Below are positions 5,206-5,246 of a DNA stretch of 5,246 nt, in pieces. The first letter of the stretch is position 1; the number at the start of each line of letters is the position of its first letter. The position numbers and the translations under genes are program-made. The notes under the pieces were generated by a model, which saw only the letters and a list, made by a program, of their open reading frames with translations, made no database searches and was not told the origin of the DNA. The DNA comes from Bacteroidota bacterium. GTDB lineage: Bacteria > Bacteroidota > Bacteroidia > Chitinophagales > Chitinophagaceae. Where the stretch lies: positions 1-5,246 of the forward strand of contig JAEYWX010000030.1 of the NCBI GenBank assembly GCA_023428755.1, given 5' to 3'.

Positions 5206-5246
5206 ATGATTCCTGGCAAAAGATATTCCACGAAGCTACTTTCGTG
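5206..5246 (+). CDS. possible start of a further gene, cut by the window edge
   Basis: From ATG 5206 the frame is open to the edge and reads MIPGKRYSTKLLS. A short basic N-terminus leading towards hydrophobic residues would suit a membrane protein such as a HAMP-type sensor kinase, which would make sense next to a YfiR-like gene. Thirteen codons are too few to assign a family, so this is a placement guess. Confidence 0.35.
   Translation, partial: MIPGKRYSTKLLS

Overview
The window looks like a member of the Bacteroidota, probably of the Cytophagia type. Three things point there: promoter-like elements of the TTTG / TAnnTTTG kind, genes without clear Shine-Dalgarno sequences, and tRNA genes with no encoded CCA. 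The gene families also fit. This placement is an inference from sequence style, not a database match.

Left part (1-942): the N-terminal end of a leftward gene that reads like an HxlR-family redox/stress regulator (1-74, cut by the window edge). It is divergent from a rightward NAD(P)-binding, F420-dependent-NADP-oxidoreductase-like enzyme (238-942). Between them is a near-perfect 29-nt palindrome with TACTAT-N7-ATAGTA at its core, a good candidate operator for the regulator.

Middle part (1011-2290): a tRNA region. tRNA-Pro(CGG) lies on the minus strand. A plus-strand cluster of tRNA-Ser(GCT), tRNA-Arg(TCT) and tRNA-Pro(TGG) follows a strong Bacteroidota-type promoter and ends in a terminator. 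Directly behind that terminator is a 78-aa GIY-YIG nuclease gene. Its stop codon runs into a second, partial copy of tRNA-Pro: 33 bp identical to the 3' end of the intact gene, exactly 350 bp further on, followed by a second terminator. The layout is that of a tiny tRNA-targeting mobile unit, and it is the most striking feature of the window. The spacer between tRNA-Ser and tRNA-Arg also carries tRNA-like remnants.

Right part (2605-5246): a gene-poor spacer, then a two-gene operon encoding a TonB-dependent outer-membrane receptor (661 aa) and a secreted YfiR/HmsC-family protein (176 aa), 4 nt apart. In other bacteria YfiR-type proteins are periplasmic regulators of inner-membrane signalling proteins, so the pair suggests an outer-membrane-to-inner-membrane signalling module. 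A possible further gene starts at 5206 and runs off the window.
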